Assembly: GCF_048771995.1 (NCBI RefSeq)
Contig: NC_133027.1
Span: forward strand, 62,061,501-62,125,500
From: Taeniopygia guttata
Lineage: Eukaryota; Chordata; Aves; Passeriformes; Estrildidae
DNA length: 64,000 nucleotides
Reading direction: 5' to 3'
Below the pieces are notes generated by a model. The model saw nothing but the letters and a program-made list of their open reading frames with translations. It had not been told where the DNA came from and did not search any database. Made by a program: the position numbers and the translations under genes. Position 1 is the stretch's first letter. Each line of letters begins with the position of its first letter. Below are positions 1-12,700 of the stretch, piece after piece.

Positions 1-614
1 GCTGAACTCCAGATTGTTTCTGAGCCACAAAGCCAGCAAATAATGAGGATTCATCTCTAACTCGTGCATTCCTGGCTCCCTCTCCTGGGTGAAACAAGTT
101 ACTAAGATTACCAACAGGACTAATAAGTTCAAGTTTCACAGAGATAATTTGGTGGCTTATACCAGTGTAAGTTTGCTTGGAGCAGTAACTACTTATTCAC
201 CAACAATATTTAAATAGCAATCTGCACAAAGTAAGGTACTCAGACACCAAGGTAAGAAAGGGAACTTAATTTAAAATGTTATTGTGTAAATCTTTTCCTC
301 AGCAATAACATGCCATTAAAAAAAGAAAAAAAAGAAGAGAAAGCATAAGGAAAGCAGCCATTGCTGCCTCTTTCACTAGCATGTGAATGATGTTGAGAAC
401 ATAAAACTTAGCAGCGACTTTTCCTTGCAAGAACAACAAACAAGTCATTAACAAAAATTTATCATCAGGAACTTGAAAACTGCCACTTGTATAACAAACT
501 ACAAGAAATTGAATTAAAAAAAGACATCTGCCAGACAGTGTCCTTCTAGATGCTCAGGACAACTGTCAAGAATGAGAAAACAACAGCCACATGTGAAAAT
601 GTTAGTCTTTTTAC
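1..614 (-). other. SERAC1 intron 12 (partial)
   Basis: This intron runs off the left edge. No SERAC1 exon was found in it. A stretch at 1-91 is open on the minus strand behind a TTTCACCCAG acceptor-like site, but its translation does not match the next SERAC1 exon. An A-rich, low-complexity patch lies at 317-340. Confidence 0.7.
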
Positions 615-756
615 CTTTGGCCAGCACTGACTATAGTCCTCTTCCCCCTCTGAGGCCTTTCTATCCAAACGCCGGTCAATGTCTTGCTGTCGCCAGGTTT
701 TAAATGCTGCTCCCAAAAGACCGTGAACGAAAAGGATGTCTGCTCTGATAGGCTGG
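615..756 (-). CDS. SERAC1: SERAC1 gene exon 12, residues 389-436, start of hydrolase domain
   Basis: It encodes [25 protein letters not shown] and a variable acidic linker ending in YSQCWPK. HGLLG is the conserved His-Gly motif that follows the first strand of alpha/beta hydrolases and helps form the oxyanion hole. The acceptor is GATCAG and the donor GTAAAA (614-609). It is the last SERAC1 exon in the window. The next human exon (beginning TWLAKDCPALR) has no match between 1 and 614. Confidence 0.95.
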
Positions 757-3700
757 CTGATCAACCATAAGGAAATTTTAAGAGATATATAGTACATGTT
801 CTTTTAGCAAATTGGAACTTTTAACCTAAGGGATGCCAAAATGCTTTTTTTAACATTACATGTGACAAATTACCATACGGACATCATTTCATGATATTTC
901 TAAGAGCATATGCAGATAAAAACAAAAACTAGGGAGCCACACAGAAGAAAGATATAAAATGAGGTATGGAAAGTTCCCACCTCACAAATCATAACTTTTT
1001 ATAATGAAAAACACCTTTCCCACCAGCTACTGTACATGTGGCATGGTAGCTCCAGCCTTATCATCACATTAGATCTTTACTGTAACCAAACTAAGACCAA
1101 TGACCCAGGGAATAGTTGCTACTGACACCCATGCTGGAGACTGCTTTAGTCCCAGACACACAAACACTATTACTGAGGATGAAAATTTACTGCATCTTAG
1201 GCCAACATGTGCTGTTGCAAGTAGAATAATTACAAGGCACTGTATCCCAAGAAGAAGTGCAAAGGTTAAACAGTTGCAACCCACACAAAACAGTAATTAA
1301 TTTCATGTTTTGTGTTCAGATTTTCCATGCATTACAGTAATACTCTGTCCACACCCAGGGACTCCTTCAACCACTTCTACCTGTTCTTCTACTTGAGAAT
1401 CTAAATTCAGTCCTTTCAATCCACCAAAGATCAGGAGGGGCAAGGTAACATCAGTACAGCAGCACTGATGCCAACTCTTCCAAAGTTTTGTAACGGAAGA
1501 GCAGAACAAGTAACTCCAAGTACAGTACGTACAATGACTCCTTCTACTTTACCTGCTACGATACTGTGGATGTAAGACATAAACACCATCTGGATACTTT
1601 TCTTTCACCACGTCCCTGTCTAAATTAGCCAAAGCTCTGGATGCGTGAGAAGATTGAATGATGTGTGGGGATTTCATTACTTCAGCAAGTACAGAAACCC
1701 AACCTACATTGAGAAAAGGGGCAGGTCAACTAATAGAAACATCATCTGAACATTCAGAAACATCAACCATCAAACCATACATCTGAAAATAGATGTTAAA
1801 ACTTAAGAATGACAACGTCAAAATAAATTACTTCAATCTACTCTTTACCTCAGGAAAGTCAAGGCTAGCTAAGTGGAATCTCCTAAACTCAAAAATTCAG
1901 ATGTATTTTACTACTGTTCATCTTATGATCTGAAGGAGAGAGAACCCCTTCTCAGAAGAAAGAGTATCAGCAGGTCAGTACAGCTGTAGCAAGAGCAGAT
2001 CTCAGATTTCTTTTTGCAGGCAAAATGCCAGGAAGACGGAGACAATGAAGCTTAAAGAATAAGAAAGGTATAGAAAACAACCTACAGGAGCAATAGAAGG
2101 TAAAAAAATTTATTCTCTTATTATTGTGAAAGTACAATAATTTCTAATTTTAAAATCCAGCATAATAAAAACTCTTAATGTGATTAAAATATTTTTGCCA
2201 TTCTAAAATTTGTATACTATTTATACATAAGACAATTAAATTGGATACAATCCTCAATAAAATTTTAAGTCAAAGATACTATGACTTACAAACACTTTAT
2301 GATATTCTACCTAAGGTGCAAAATTTTCTCAAACGTGGAAAGGAATTGTCATAGACTACTGAGAAATGTAAAGGAATATCTTTTATGTGCATATGCACAT
2401 GTTTCTTTAAAATCCTGATAGATCTTGTTGTTGCTAGCACAAATGGCCTATAAATCACAGTTACATTACAGTCAAGTCCATAAATAAAACCTGGGAATTT
2501 ACTTCATGAGCATTGTCTTAAAACCATGTACATTATGTTGCTATTAGTACATTCAGTAAGCTGCTAATTCAAAATCATTTACTGTAGACTGAGGAAAAGA
2601 AAAAAATGATATTCAAGTTTTGCCTTAAATAACAAAACTACTAGGACCTTTGAGGACTGTAATCTTTATTTAAGATAATGTATTTAAATTATGTTTCTAA
2701 GCAGAATATATGCTGACCATTGTGAAAGCTGTACTTAAGAAGAATACTATCTAAAGTCTACTTTCAGTTCTCCAAACACAATGGAAGACTGCCAAGATAG
2801 TCTGACTAAAACTACCTTGGTCTCTGGTTTTGCATTTCTCTTAAATGAGTCAAGATGAAGAGTCAAAAATAACTGTTCAGAATCAACCTAAGTGTTCAGC
2901 CCCCAGAGACCCTACCACAGCTACTACACAGTGCATTACTGTTTTTCCTCTTCTTGTGCCAGCAGTTTTTGCAAGAAAAAGAGCCTTAGAAGTTCCCTCT
3001 TCTTATGCATCATCCAGCAATAAAAGATAAGCTTTATCAACTCTGGACTAGCAGTATCTGACTGCTCATCTCTGGAGTTTGATTCACTGTCTAAAATTCC
3101 TTTTGTACTGAGAGCTCTGTCCCAGGAAGCTGCTGACTCTCCTGTTTCAATCTCCTTCTACATGTATGGTTTCAACAATCATTAGAATATTAAGAATGGT
3201 GCCAGAGCCCAGAACAAAGGCCTTTATGTCCAGCTGCCTTTCTTCAGAAGTGAGTAGTATGGAAGCTGCAGACCAGTACAAGAATAGAGTAATAAAAGGA
3301 CAATTACACAGTTCTGATTCTAGTCTATACGCTCGGATTTTCTGCAGACAACTTTGTTTCCATTTGTAGAACTTTATGGATTTTTCATTTCATGAATTTG
3401 TTGCACCACTCTTTGAAGCTTTGTGAGTCTTCAACTACTATAATGTTTTGTGGCAAGTTTTATTTTGGTCATGCAATATATGGAAAATACTATTTATTTG
3501 TTCTCTCTTTATAATTTAATGTACAAGAACCTTTGGTCTTGCATTACAACAAACAGCAGATGACCATTCCCTCTTTGCCTCCTCTATGCCAGTGAAGATA
3601 ATTTAATAAATCTTCATCATATTCTCCTTCAGTTGCTTTTTCCATGCTAAGTGTCTTAGTCTAGTTATTTGTTCTTCATATCACAGCCATTGCAAATTTT

Positions 3701-6700
3701 TAATCACCCTCACCATCTTTTCCTGTGCCTTTGCTACTTCTCCTTTGTGTAAAAAAGTACACTATATTTAACAGCAGCTTGGATTTATAGAACTGTATAT
3801 TGACATTTTCTACTTATTTATTTTATCTATCTGAAACTTTTGGAGTAGATATCTACCACAGACAGCTTTCTGTTTACCTGCACGTACTATGGATGAGTGA
3901 AGACGTTCATCCAAAGCCATATTCCCAATAATGCGGATTATGTTCCTCTGTATCTTTGCTGAATCTTTACGTAGCTGGTATATCCTCTGCAGCAGCTGGA
4001 GGCCTCCTTTAGCTTCAATTTTTTCACAGTGAGAAGAAATCTGGCATTACAAAGTAAATTACAGTGACAATAAATAGACATTCTGCAAAAGATTTTTTAG
4101 ATGCTGTTAATTCATAAATTAGGGAGTTTTAAGAAGCAGGTATAACACCTGGTTGCATAGAAATTATATTAATCTAGAATTTATTATGCTATATTTGAAG
4201 AGGAAATAATGTTTTAATATGCAAAATGTGTAATTCCTATGAATTGACAACTTGAAAATTGCTGAGTACCACCTCTCTAGCCTCCTTCATGTCTGAGAGA
4301 GATGAAATGGTCTCCACTTGGCATGATCAAACTTCAACTCAAGTTCAAGAGTGTGAACAGGTCAATTGTCTGCATTTGCTAAAGCACTATCTAAACCAGA
4401 GCCACTTGTCCATCACCCAAAATACAATCATTATAATTCCTTCTCTTCAAAATGAAAAAGTATTTTTACATTCCAAATAGTACTGTTATCATTACTGATC
4501 CTAAGGGCAACAATTTAGTTCAGATGAATATGCAGGGTAGCTTTGGAACTGCTGATAGCCTCAAGCCTGTGGCTTTCAACAGGCATTTGGAATGAGTACA
4601 GTAACAACTTGCTTAAACTGAAAATCTAGAATATAACAAATTCTAGACTAAGTCTGAATATCTGTGTATATGGAAGATGTGAAAAGATTACCAGGAAGCT
4701 GCACTTTATCCATCCCAACTATCAGTACCCATTTGGCGTTCTTCTAGACTTCTGAATAGCAATAGGAAACATAAAGCATCATTGCTACAAAATGTCTTCC
4801 ATACTCTTCATCTGTGTCTGCAAAAAAATCTGTGTCTTCCTCCCGGGAAGGCCACTGTATTAGCTGCTTGCTTGCAATATTCTGCCTAAAGAATACCTTT
4901 GTGTATGGGCAAAGTTTGCATTATGTTCTGGTTTCTGATAGAGTGAATTCTTTACACTATCTTGCTTCATGAAAACCTGGCATTAGAGCCTCAGAGCTGC
5001 CCTTTTACTTCTTCAGAGATAAATACAGGTATAGTACAGGGGAACTTGTAAGGGTGAATTAGAAGCAACAACAAAACTTAAATACTCTTCCTCATGAGAA
5101 AAAAAACCCGACTTTGTTACAGGAATGTGCTCATTTCACACCCATCTCAGTTGTTTAAACATTCTTACAGAAGGAGAAAGGGGTAGGACACAGGGAAATG
5201 GCAATTCCTTCCCAATACATAAGAGTGCATCAGAGAAGAATGTCTATAAATGTAGCTTTTTTGTTACAGTTTAAAGACAAATTACCTTAGAATGCTGTAC
5301 TAAAGCCTGCAAGCAAAAAAGTTCCACTGTCTCTGAAGGGATTTTACTCAATGTCTCACAATATGGAAGTCCATTTCCTCCAAAACACCATAAGCCTCCC
5401 TGAAATGAAAAACCATAAAAATAGTAACACATTTCAAATGGCTACATAAAAAAAGGATTTCTAATTTAGAATGTTAAGTGCGTAATGATCTATAGAAATT
5501 GCTTTAAAGAGTGCACAGCATGCACGTACTTCTCAAAACGTACAAATTACACAACAGTACATCATAAAAGTATTTACTATTTTTAACTGGAAATATTAAC
5601 TAGATTTTCAGTGTGTAGTCTCCTTAGTCTATTAAATCCAAAACATACAGTAAAGGGGGGAAAATGTAGTATTTTCATTTTGTTAATGAATGTCATCTTT
5701 TAAGATTATTTGCTTAAGCATAAAAAAGCAAGAATCAGTGTAACTCTAGACTTTCAAAACTTAGAAGAGGAAGAAGAAAGGTCTTCAATATGTGGCACAG
5801 CCTTAGAAGACCAGTCTCCCAATCACACAGCAGAAAGACCAACATAACCTCAATAAAAATCAAAGTACTTCCAAGTGTGGTGTCTTACCAAAGCTCCCTT
5901 TGTAGCACGAGCTCTGGCTGTGAAAACAGTAAAGGAGTGATAGTGTAAAAATAGCACACATAACTCTGACATAGAAAATAAAGAGTTATTGCACTCTGGA
6001 AACTCTAAATGAAGACTAACAAGCATTGTTATTAAAATGACATTCATTTTTGTTATTGCATCTTATAAAAAATAACACTCACTGATTAAGGAAGTCAGAA
6101 CTTTTAAACAACAAAAAGGGAAATTCACAAGTGAGAGTGGATGAAACTGACATAAGTATTATTTTTAGTTATTTAAGGCCTCTTTAAATGACATTCCTAA
6201 AGCCACTTAGGAAGTTGTTGCACAGAGACAGTGGGAGAATTTGTTGATCCAGGTCCAAACAGACCATAGACTACTACAATTCTGGTTTGGTAAAAGAGTT
6301 TCTATTTCAAAGAGGCACTTCCATGTGATGTAACAGAGTTTACTACTTAAGGTGTGCTAACAACCTACCTTTTTTTCTAGAGACTTATGAGAGATTTAAT
6401 AATCTCATCAGTAAAAGAACATTCAAACAACAGTAAGATGAAATGTGAAAAATAATTTTATGAGCACTACAAGGGGAAGGAATGTTTTGGACAGAGTGTT
6501 GAAACACCTGCTTAATGGGAAAGCTTGTAAGATACTTTAGCTACACCTTTCAAGTAGCACAGCTGGAAAATATAAACAAGCTCTCAAGCAGACAGACTGT
6601 ATTTGCACGAGATTTTGCTCATGTTCTACAGTCACTAAGTGTCTGTATTTCTCTTCCTCTTACAATGATAAAAAAATATGGAAAAAGATTTGTATCTTTG

Positions 6701-9700
6701 AGCTCTGGAGGGACAAAGAACCCAAACAGTTCTGTTCTGCAGATGGAAACTCACCATTTGTGCAGCAAGAGTGTGGCTACTTTCACTTAATGCAAGGGAT
6801 GTGAAGTACTGGACACATGGATCAAGACCAGTCTGAGGTAAAGATACCAATAACAAGCGAAGTTCATCTTCTATGGAATAGTCCTGTGAGAAGTACGCAC
6901 AAACAGCTTTTAGGTTATTTTGTTCAAAGCACAAAGCAAAATGAAGAAGAGAGAAATATTTGAAATAATGGAATCAGCCATACTAGTGAGGACACAAAAT
7001 ATGAACCTTGGACTCAAGTGCTCTGCAACTTCAGTTTAATAGTTTTATCTGTAAAGACTTTGGAAACTGATAATTACAAAACCACCAACTAACTGATAAA
7101 AAGCAAGCTTTACACTTCATATTTTGGTGACATTATTCTAATGGTTCCAAAGAGCAGAAGAAAAACCAATTCCTTTTGACAGAAAAAACTTAAAAGTTCA
7201 CTCTTAACTACACAGAAATTTTCATAGAATCATAAAATACTTGGAGTTGCAAGTGACCCACAAGGACCAGAGAAGTCCACCTCCTGGTCCTGCACAAGGA
7301 CCACCCCAAGAATCACACCATCTGCCTGAGAGCATTGTCCAAAAGCTGCTTGAATTCTGTCAGGCTTGGGGCCAGGACCCTGGGGAGCCTGCTTCAGTGC
7401 TCAACCACCCTCTGGGTGAAAAACTTGTGCTGATATCCAAACTAAACTCCCCCTGACAGAGCTTCAGGCCATTCCCTCAGGTCCTGTCACTGGCCGCCAG
7501 AGTGAAGAGATCAGTGTCTGCATCTCAGCTTCCTCTCAGGAGGAAGTTGTGGCTGCAATGGTCTCCCCTCAGTCTCCTCCAGGCTGAACAGACAAGTGAT
7601 CTCAGCCACTCCTCAAGTGGTTTCCTCTCAGGGGACTCCACCGTCTTTGTTGCCCTTCTTTGGACACTCTCTAATAATCTAGAATCTTTTTTATACTGTA
7701 GTGCTCAAAACTGCACACAGTGCTCAAGGTGAGGCCACACCAGGGCAGAGCACAGTGGGACAATCACCTTCCTCATCCACCAACTGGTGATGCTGTGCTT
7801 TTGGTGCCGCTCCATTAAAATTAATGCATCAATTACTAGCAAAAAATAAAGACTTTTTTTAATGTTTGGTCTGAAAAATTGATGGAAGTGTTCATTTAAT
7901 AATCCATATATTGATTGTTAGATTCAACAAAGTAATTTTCTTTGCCCACCATCATTGAATTTGCTGTTAATTTTAATTCTTTGATAAAATCAGAGATGAA
8001 GATTGATTTGCCTAGAGTTGCGATAATGACTTGCTTCAACTTCCTAAGCAGCAACTCTTAGCTTCAATCACCTAGCAATCATATTGCTGTAAAAATATAT
8101 CCACAACCATATACTGGTGTAACCTAGTATTTAAGGACTGACAGGTACAGATCCACTATACATAGTATTACAAAGGCAAGGAAGCAAAAATGGAGAATAT
8201 CACAGCCAATCAAAGGTGATATTCAGAGTTCTGTTGGTTAAGATACACAGGTATTTTTTGACAGGGCCTTCTGCCCCCCTTCATTCTATTAGTATTCCAA
8301 AACACCTTGAATATTATACTTCATATGCCAGTTCTCTTTATTGAAGCTGATGACATGACTCTTCAGACCATCACATATATAACATATACAAACACATTTA
8401 AAATGCGTTTAGTTTAAAATTAACTTAAAAATAAAGCAAGGCCAAATTTATCCAATGAGGATCTGCTGGCACCCACAAGCTGGCAGTGAAGAAGTGAGCC
8501 TGCAGCAGAGCACCACAGTACTACTGAGGAGGCAAAGGCCTCCAGGAGCACACGCTGTGTGTAGGATTCTTTCAGTGTCAACAAGGCAATCCAGGATGAT
8601 TTCTTCACATTGCCTACTAGATAGAGACAAGCAATGTGTCTGTCAGACTGGTAACTGGCTCAGACTTCACTGCTTGTAAATATGTCATGTGGATATACAG
8701 TCCAAGAATAATAATTGATCAATATTTCCAACCTTATTTCTTTCCATCATGCCACTCCCTAATGCAGATATACCCCAATGGTGTACCACATATTACAGTT
8801 TTGTATTTTGGTATTTTACTACTAGTCAGTTACTTTAGAAGAACTTCACTTTCAACAAAAGTTAACAACAAAAGTAGTAAAAGAGAAGTAAGCAACTAAG
8901 AATCATCTAATACCTACTTTTCCTGTACTTACAGTCTTTATTTTTGGCAGTGGTGGTGGAGGCAAGAAAAAGCGAAGGTCAACATCTTTGGATCGAGCCA
9001 AACCTATAGCAGTCCTTTGATCACAGGTCTGAGCAACTGTGACATACTGATAATCTGTTGTACAAGAATTTCAGTGTTAAGAGTTAAAACTAACCTTAAA
9101 TACTTAATTTTGTTTTAAATGTAGTTTGTGATCTACTTTTAAATATACTTGACAAGCAGAACCATCTCTCTGCAGTCTACCTAGAAAAACCCTTTGATTC
9201 TCTAACTACAAATTCTAAAAGTTAAAAACTGCAGATGTTAGACCAGCACTACACTGAGCCGAAATATACCTGGGTACTAACTGTTCATTATAGGCGTGGT
9301 AATTCAATGTCAAACTGAAGGAAAAGAAAATAAAACCTTGAGGTGGGTCAACACTTTTTTTCTACAAAAATTTGCTTATATTCCTGTTACTGTTACACAA
9401 TTCCAGAACAAAACTGACAAGCCATTTAAGATATTCTTCACAGTCGTAGATTGGCAACACTATTCCTTTGGTGGAGGTAATTTACACTTGCAAACTGAAC
9501 TCATTGGAGCTGAACACTTTGGTCCTAGCTGAACACTTTGTCCTAGTTGTGAAAAATTAGCACATACTTTCAGTCCTAAACTTTCTTGACTTGGTTTTGA
9601 AGCATCAGGTTTTAAAAAGGACTGTCTCCCTCATGAGACAGTTGGCAAGAATAATTAGTATTTGTGAAATGTCCAAATGTCCAAATGCTACAACAATGAG

Positions 9701-12700
9701 CACTACAGAGAAATGGAGATAACAAAAGACAACTAAATTTCTGATACTGCACATCTTGTGCTCTGAAATCACCTGCTAACAGTATTCATCTACAAAGGAC
9801 AAAGCTCAGTTTTGGTACATCCTAGCTTTCAAACATTTTCAAACACAGTTTGCTGGTGTAAATTCTCTGTGGAAATTATTTAGAATTTTAAAAAGGCAAT
9901 TTGAAACAAGATAAACCCCATGGTGTGGAATTGAGTTGGAAAAGTGAAAGATCCACAACTGACTAAAATTAACAAAATGAGAGTCCAGAACAGAATGTCA
10001 CCTAGTTTATGTAGCCTGGTGGAGGGGAGAGGAAGAAACACAAATACACATATACACCCCCACTACTTCGGATTTCAAGGATATGTGCTCCTAGAGCAAG
10101 AGGGAGAACTTAATACTATTAAATAATAACTAGGACAAAAATGGCTTACAGATAATGCTTGCATGTACAAGCCCTCTACCTCTGGTTTGTCATTACTACC
10201 TATCAGCTCCTAAACAATTTTTATTAACTTAACCACAGTCTTAAACTCACTCCTACAGAGGCTTATAAAAAAATCACTGCCAAAACTTGTGACTGCATTA
10301 GCAATCCCAACAGAAAACCTATGGAACTAAAGACCATGAACTACTCTCCACAGCAAAGCAATGGTTACAATCCTCTGGTGGTGAAACAGAGAGAGGCCTG
10401 CACTGCAGACACTCATACTGCGTCAGGGAAAAACATTAGGAAAGAACAGCTACTTGAAATGCAAATAATTCCCCCACGTTTTCAACCAAATTTCAGAGCA
10501 TATTCATATTCAGAGGGAAACAGTCTTTTTTTTAAAACCTGATGCTTCTTGCAGCTACTAGCTTTTCTTCATGTTATGAGCAGACTTGGAACAGCTAACT
10601 GGAACTGTGGAACTTCTGGGACAAATTAGGCTACATCAGCATACATTACCATGCCAGTGACTGTTGCTTGCCAGATCTTGTACAGCCTGCAGTCGGATTG
10701 CTTTGTCTTCTGACTGACTTCTCTTTAAGAGAAGCCATAAGGCACACTCATGATCTTCTCCATCAAAGGTACTGAATTGTTCTTTGACCAGGAAACAAAT
10801 TAAATCCAAGTAAATCCATTATTCTTAATGAGCATTTTAACCAGCCACGTTTCTCTTTGTGGAGTAAGGAAATATGTAGGTTTTTTAATATTTGAATATT
10901 ACTTGTTCACAGTAATTTTAACAGTAACATTTTAAACTTAAATTAGTACAATGAACAAGGACAGAATGACATCAGTAAAATGCTGATCCTAAAATTGTGA
11001 GTCTGTCTCATTTTAGTGGCACCAAGTTGATATTTCATGTATCTGTGTGACACACATAACCCCTGGCTGGCACTTACCAACCAGAATTACCATCAGGAGC
11101 TGCAAATTATTAGCAACTCTTGAGGCTCTGACCTTGAAGAATTAATTTCATAAAATGACAGTGGAAATGCACATTGCTATAATCATTTAACAGAGAGTTA
11201 AATGAGAATAGGCAGTATGCCTCAAGAGCACAGTTTCTGATACAAATGGAAATTCTTGTTTCAAATTACTTGAAAAAGCAGCAACACTGATAATAAAAAC
11301 TACTGCTTTCAGTTAATAATGTCAATTTTGATGAAAGCATACATACTTTTCTAAAATGAGACTTAGAGTATTTCAACCCACAAACACCTTTTTTACACAA
11401 AAATGATATCAAATATTAACTTGGTACCTTAACTTTTAAATTTTTTCTGGAATAAGGAAAAAAACAACCCTCAAATCTTATCTTAACCATCATTTTCATT
11501 TACTTTAAGAAATTGTTTGAATACACAGAAAATAGACAATTGACTGATAATCCATATAAATAAATAAATTATAAGCCATATTATCACTGTTTCAAGAACA
11601 AAAGAACATGCTAACTTTGTAAGAAAAAAATGTTTGACTTCCTAATTGCCCTACTTCTTACTGTTAAAAAACAATAATCATAGATAAAGTCCTGCTTTCA
11701 ATACCTACCATTAAAAGGTCTCCGGAAGATTTTAGCTTCTGTTTCTAGAATTCTCCTCACTGCTTTATGGATTTCTTTTCTGGCTCTGTATGTAATCCCT
11801 ACAAGAGTATTTTTATATTACTGGAAGTCTGAAAGACAGTTCCCTCACCTCACTTTTTGTAAAAATATGGAAAAAGAAATACACCCACATATATATAGAC
11901 ATTATATAAAGAGAATTATCTGATATATAGAGAACTATGTATAGAAAGAACTATCTTTAAAAAAAAAAACAACCAAAGTAGTATGCAGCTTAAATTTGGT
12001 GATATTTCTTGGTAACAGACTTCAGGAAATACAACTTTACTTGTTATAGAAGGGTGACTTCCAGAAACATTCTATTCTCTTAGAATTCTGTTTTTAGAAC
12101 TCGAACAATTATGCATCTTACCTTGATAGTCACTTGGACTTAGAGAAGCTGTACGTACGTATACATAGGATTTAAGTTTTTCTTGATGTAGAGCTTGAGT
12201 ATCAATTTGCAGTAACTTATTTAAGGACAGGACTTCATATGTAATGAATACAAAGCCTCTAAAGAAAAAAAAACTGCATATGAATATCAACAAAAAAACT
12301 GCATATGAATATCAACAAAAACAATATAATATAAAAATAGCAGTCACATTGGCATAAATCATAGAGATTTTACAAAATACATAAATCTGTAGATTATTTT
12401 GATTTAGCAAAGTAGAGAAAGGCCATAAAATACTTGAAATAAGTTATAACTATCAGAAACTGTGCTTCAAGACTATATTCTACCATGTCTAACATCTCCT
12501 AATATTATCATATTTTGGAAAGATACACATATTAAAATTTTAACTCTACCCATAAGTTACATATATACTCATTAGTTAGAACTTACCCTAGTATAAGTGA
12601 TCCAGTTACCTTTGCAATTTTTCCTTGAAAAAATTAAAACCAAATGTCAAACAAAGTTGGATGCATCACCTCAATATAAACACAGCTACCATTTTATTAT

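Larger units (their letters stand above)
12259..12640. repeat. Parent copy of a local duplication (SERAC1 intron 3, exon 3 and border of intron 2)
   Basis: This stretch has a diverged second copy in the same plus-strand orientation at about 17472-17805. Shared landmarks, in the same order, are AAACTGCATATGAATAT, AGTCACATTG, TTAGCAAAGTAGAGAAA, AAAATACTT, CTATATTCTACCATGTCTAA, TTAAAATTTTA and CCCTAGTAT, then GATCCAGTTACC and CAATTTTTCCTTG. The left limit falls at or near the border of exon 4, and homology fades soon after exon 3. I call this the parent copy because it holds the functional exon. Confidence 0.88.

Noticed and set aside
546-614. Extension of the SERAC1 frame past the WPK codons (reads on as VKRLTF)
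   Set aside because: This is read-through into intron 12. The donor GTAAAA at 614-609 and phase fit the family.
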